From NCBI GenBank assembly GCA_900545865.1, contig URAN01000067.1:1-15930 (forward strand): DNA of 15,930 bases. The letters run 5' to 3'. This stretch comes from an uncultured Eubacteriales bacterium. GTDB taxonomy: Bacteria; Bacillota; Clostridia; Monoglobales; Monoglobaceae. A model generated the notes under the pieces. It had not been told where the DNA came from and ran no database searches. It saw only the letters and a program-made list of their open reading frames with translations. The stretch's first letter is position 1. Each line of letters opens with the position of its first letter. Both the position numbers and the translations under genes were made by a program. Below, one piece after another: positions 14,570-15,930 of the stretch.

Positions 14570-14611
14570 ATATCAAAACCGCAGGTGTTTATACACTTGC
14601 GGTTTTGATAT
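14570..14611. terminator. Bidirectional terminator between convergent genes
   Basis: ATATCAAAACCGCA (14570-14583) pairs with TGCGGTTTTGATAT (14598-14611), extended inward by a G-T wobble and GTGT/ACAC around a TTAT loop. The A/T-rich outer stem supplies TTTT on either strand. It starts 14 bases after the HAD-IIA stop and ends eight bases before the phosphoesterase stop. Confidence 0.8.
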
Positions 14612-14619
14612 AGTAACCT

Positions 14620-15630
14620 TTAGTTGTTTGATATTACTTTCTTGTTTATATAATCAAAGCAAAGTGAACGTTGACTTCTGAAATAGTGGTCAACGTTGTT
14701 TCCGACTCTTACAATTTTAAGAAGTCCCAGATTCGCATCAATGCTTACAACGTTAAAGCAGTCATATGTTCTCGTACCTCTGATACGCTTTCCATCACAC
14801 CAACCGTCCCAATTCGTTGCGCTCGGAACAGCAGAGTTCAAAACACCGTTATCGGTCATTCCGAACAAATCATGATGAACGTGACCTACAAGATTTACTA
14901 TATGACAGCCGCCTGACTTGATAAAGTCAGCGATAATCGGTTCAAACGGGCAAATCGGGATCTTACCCTCTACGGTTTTCCAATCGTTTATCGAATGGAA
15001 TGTAACGCCGAATGTGTCATGAACGTAAGCGGTAGGCTCGTGCATTGAGGTTATAACGCAAAGTTCTTTTTCTCTCGCATCATTCAAAATATTTTTGAGC
15101 CATTCACACTGAAGCTCAATATCATAGTATTGGTCAAGAACGATTAGGCGAAGGTTTGATTTCGGAAAATCTTTATAATATGTCATAGAAAAGTCACAGT
15201 CGAGATAAACCGTTCCCTCAACGGAATCATCATTCATCGGCGCAAACAAAAGTTTGTGTGCGGATTCTTTTGTGTTCTTTATCCATTTTCTGGTATGAAA
15301 AGTGTCGTGGTTTCCGACACAGTTATAAATCGGACGGTCACAGGGAATTCCGTAGTTATAAAAATCCGCGTAAAGCTGTTGATTATTTCCGCAATAATCC
15401 CCCGAATGCAATCCGAATGAAATGTATTCTTTATAATAATTTATGTATTCAACGGTTCTGTTCCACAAATCCAAAACAGCGTGAATATCCGAGAAATGGA
15501 CAAATTGAAGCGGTGTGAACTTATCATCGGCAACAGATTTGAAAAACCTTGTTCGACTTGCCGTACCTTGAACAATCAAAGGTTCAACATCGCGATTGAG
15601 TTCAACAATATCATCAGTTAGGTTTAACAT
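14620..15630 (-). CDS. Calcineurin-like metallophosphoesterase
   Basis: The 336-residue protein carries the full set of dinuclear-metal motifs of the family: SDIHA (D-x-H), LHSGDYCGNN (GD-x-x), NCVGNHDTF (GNHD), ITSMHEP (H) and LVGHVHHD (GH-x-H). It has no signal peptide, so it probably works in the cytoplasm. An N-terminal stretch of about 40 residues precedes the catalytic domain, and a C-terminal beta-rich segment follows. The substrate, a phosphomono- or diester, cannot be read from the sequence. AAGGAGAG lies about seven bases before the ATG at 15630. It stands alone on the minus strand with its own promoter and no Pho box, so control by PhoP is not indicated. Confidence 0.88.
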   Translation of the reverse strand: MLNLTDDIVELNRDVEPLIVQGTASRTRFFKSVADDKFTPLQFVHFSDIHAVLDLWNRTVEYINYYKEYISFGLHSGDYCGNNQQLYADFYNYGIPCDRPIYNCVGNHDTFHTRKWIKNTKESAHKLLFAPMNDDSVEGTVYLDCDFSMTYYKDFPKSNLRLIVLDQYYDIELQCEWLKNILNDAREKELCVITSMHEPTAYVHDTFGVTFHSINDWKTVEGKIPICPFEPIIADFIKSGGCHIVNLVGHVHHDLFGMTDNGVLNSAVPSATNWDGWCDGKRIRGTRTYDCFNVVSIDANLGLLKIVRVGNNVDHYFRSQRSLCFDYINKKVISNN

Positions 15631-15673
15631 AATTAACTCTCCTTAATTTTATAAAAAAATGTAATGTAACCTA

Positions 15674-15701
15674 ATTATAACAAAATAAACAGATTTGTCA
15701 A
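15674..15701 (-). promoter_or_regulatory. Promoter of the metallophosphoesterase gene
   Basis: On the minus strand TTGACA (15696-15701) and TATAAT (15674-15679) are 16 bp apart, both perfect consensus hexamers, placing the start near 15667, about 37 bases before the ATG. Confidence 0.8.
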
Positions 15702-15732
15702 CTCATTTCGGCGTTTTTTTTAGAATATAACA

Positions 15733-15761
15733 TTGTAATTTTTTGTCTTGTGTGATATACT
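15733..15761 (+). promoter_or_regulatory. Promoter reading out of the right end
   Basis: TTGTAA (15733-15738) and TATACT (15756-15761) are 17 bp apart. The promoter is followed by AAAGGTGAG (15783-15791) and an ATG at 15795, seven bases after the AGG. Confidence 0.6.
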
Positions 15762-15794
15762 GTTTAATATAATTAATTTTTAAAAGGTGAGTTA

Positions 15795-15930
15795 ATGTTC
15801 GAAGAAACAAATAAAAGTATAAAAGTACAATCCTTATGCTTCCTGATACTCACAGGGTATTTCAAAGAAATCCTCAACAAAGTTTTGAATGAATATCGGC
15901 ATTTCATTTGCTGCAAGCGGCGGCAGGTCT
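15795..15930 (+). CDS. Possible 5' end of a gene leaving the window, doubtful
   Basis: An ATG at 15795 with a good RBS and a promoter starts a frame that stays open to the window edge (45 codons). The first dozen residues, MFEETNKSIKVQS, look like an ordinary bacterial N-terminus. From about 15834 on, the residues (LCFLILTGYFKEIL..., then HFICCKRRQV) look unnatural, while the opposite strand over the same bases reads as good protein. The gene may be cut at about 15834 and joined to an inverted piece of another gene. No function can be given. Confidence 0.35.
   Translation, partial: MFEETNKSIKVQSLCFLILTGYFKEILNKVLNEYRHFICCKRRQV
15834..15930 (-). CDS. C-terminus of an unidentified minus-strand protein
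   Basis: On the minus strand a frame enters from the right edge and ends at the TAA at 15834-15836. It encodes about 31 residues, including LPPLAANEMPIFIQNF and FFEIPCEYQEA. The acidic, mixed composition and the codons used (CCG, GCA, ATA, GAA) resemble the window's genuine genes better than the plus frame does. I do not recognise the family. If real, it is transcribed toward the phosphoesterase and its last codons oppose a plus-strand RBS and ATG. Confidence 0.4.
   Translation of the reverse strand, partial: DLPPLAANEMPIFIQNFVEDFFEIPCEYQEA

Noticed and set aside
13998..14576. 192-residue open frame antisense to the HAD-IIA phosphatase
   Set aside because: It is the complement of a gene with all HAD motifs intact, has no promoter or RBS, and its first codons lie in the convergent terminator.

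Overview
The window looks like a low-GC Gram-positive anaerobe of the class Clostridia, probably an uncultured gut member. This is inferred from purine-rich AGGAG-type ribosome binding sites, TTGaca/TATAAT promoters with 16-17 bp spacers, an encoded CCA on the tRNA, a lipoprotein-type PstS, TTAACA-type Pho boxes as in Bacillus, and families typical of Firmicutes. No species assignment is possible from the sequence alone.

Left third (1-4516), an eroded carbohydrate region. It holds the 3' end of a gene entering from the left (probably frameshifted near base 52), an intracellular clan GH-A glycoside hydrolase on the minus strand, and a divergent AraC-family regulator; the last two have back-to-back promoters in a shared intergenic region. 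They are followed by debris: a minus-strand fragment of a second AraC-type DNA-binding domain abuts, near base 3360, the 3' part of an exported-type multidomain protein on the plus strand. The neighbouring genes were therefore cut and rejoined, or the assembly is chimeric here.

Middle (4517-6480). There are two strong inverted repeats, at least one a terminator, then a tRNA-Trp on the minus strand with a textbook promoter. A two-gene minus-strand unit follows, with a DMT/EamA transporter and then a DUF523 protein.

Phosphate block (6556-13605). A tandem Pho box precedes pstS-pstC-pstA-pstB-phoU, which are tightly spaced or overlapping. A short promoter-bearing gap leads to an unusually small HAD-like gene overlapping a PhoP/PhoB-type response regulator, which overlaps a PhoR-type sensor kinase. 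Together they form a complete Pi-uptake and Pi-sensing unit: PstSCAB imports phosphate, PhoU links the transporter to the kinase, and PhoPR presumably acts on the Pho box upstream of pstS. Two oddities stand out: a 36-base palindrome lying in frame in the N-terminal codons of pstC, and the HAD gene, which lacks the cap and motif II region.

Right end (13606-15930). A HAD-IIA phosphatase (NagD type) has a leader that can be read in frame as a cysteine motif. It converges, across a bidirectional terminator, on a minus-strand calcineurin-like phosphoesterase. The last 135 bases carry a plus-strand promoter, RBS and ATG, but the following sequence reads more convincingly as the C-terminus of a minus-strand protein, possibly another junction of unrelated gene pieces. 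No CRISPR array, complete insertion sequence, rRNA or replication origin was seen.
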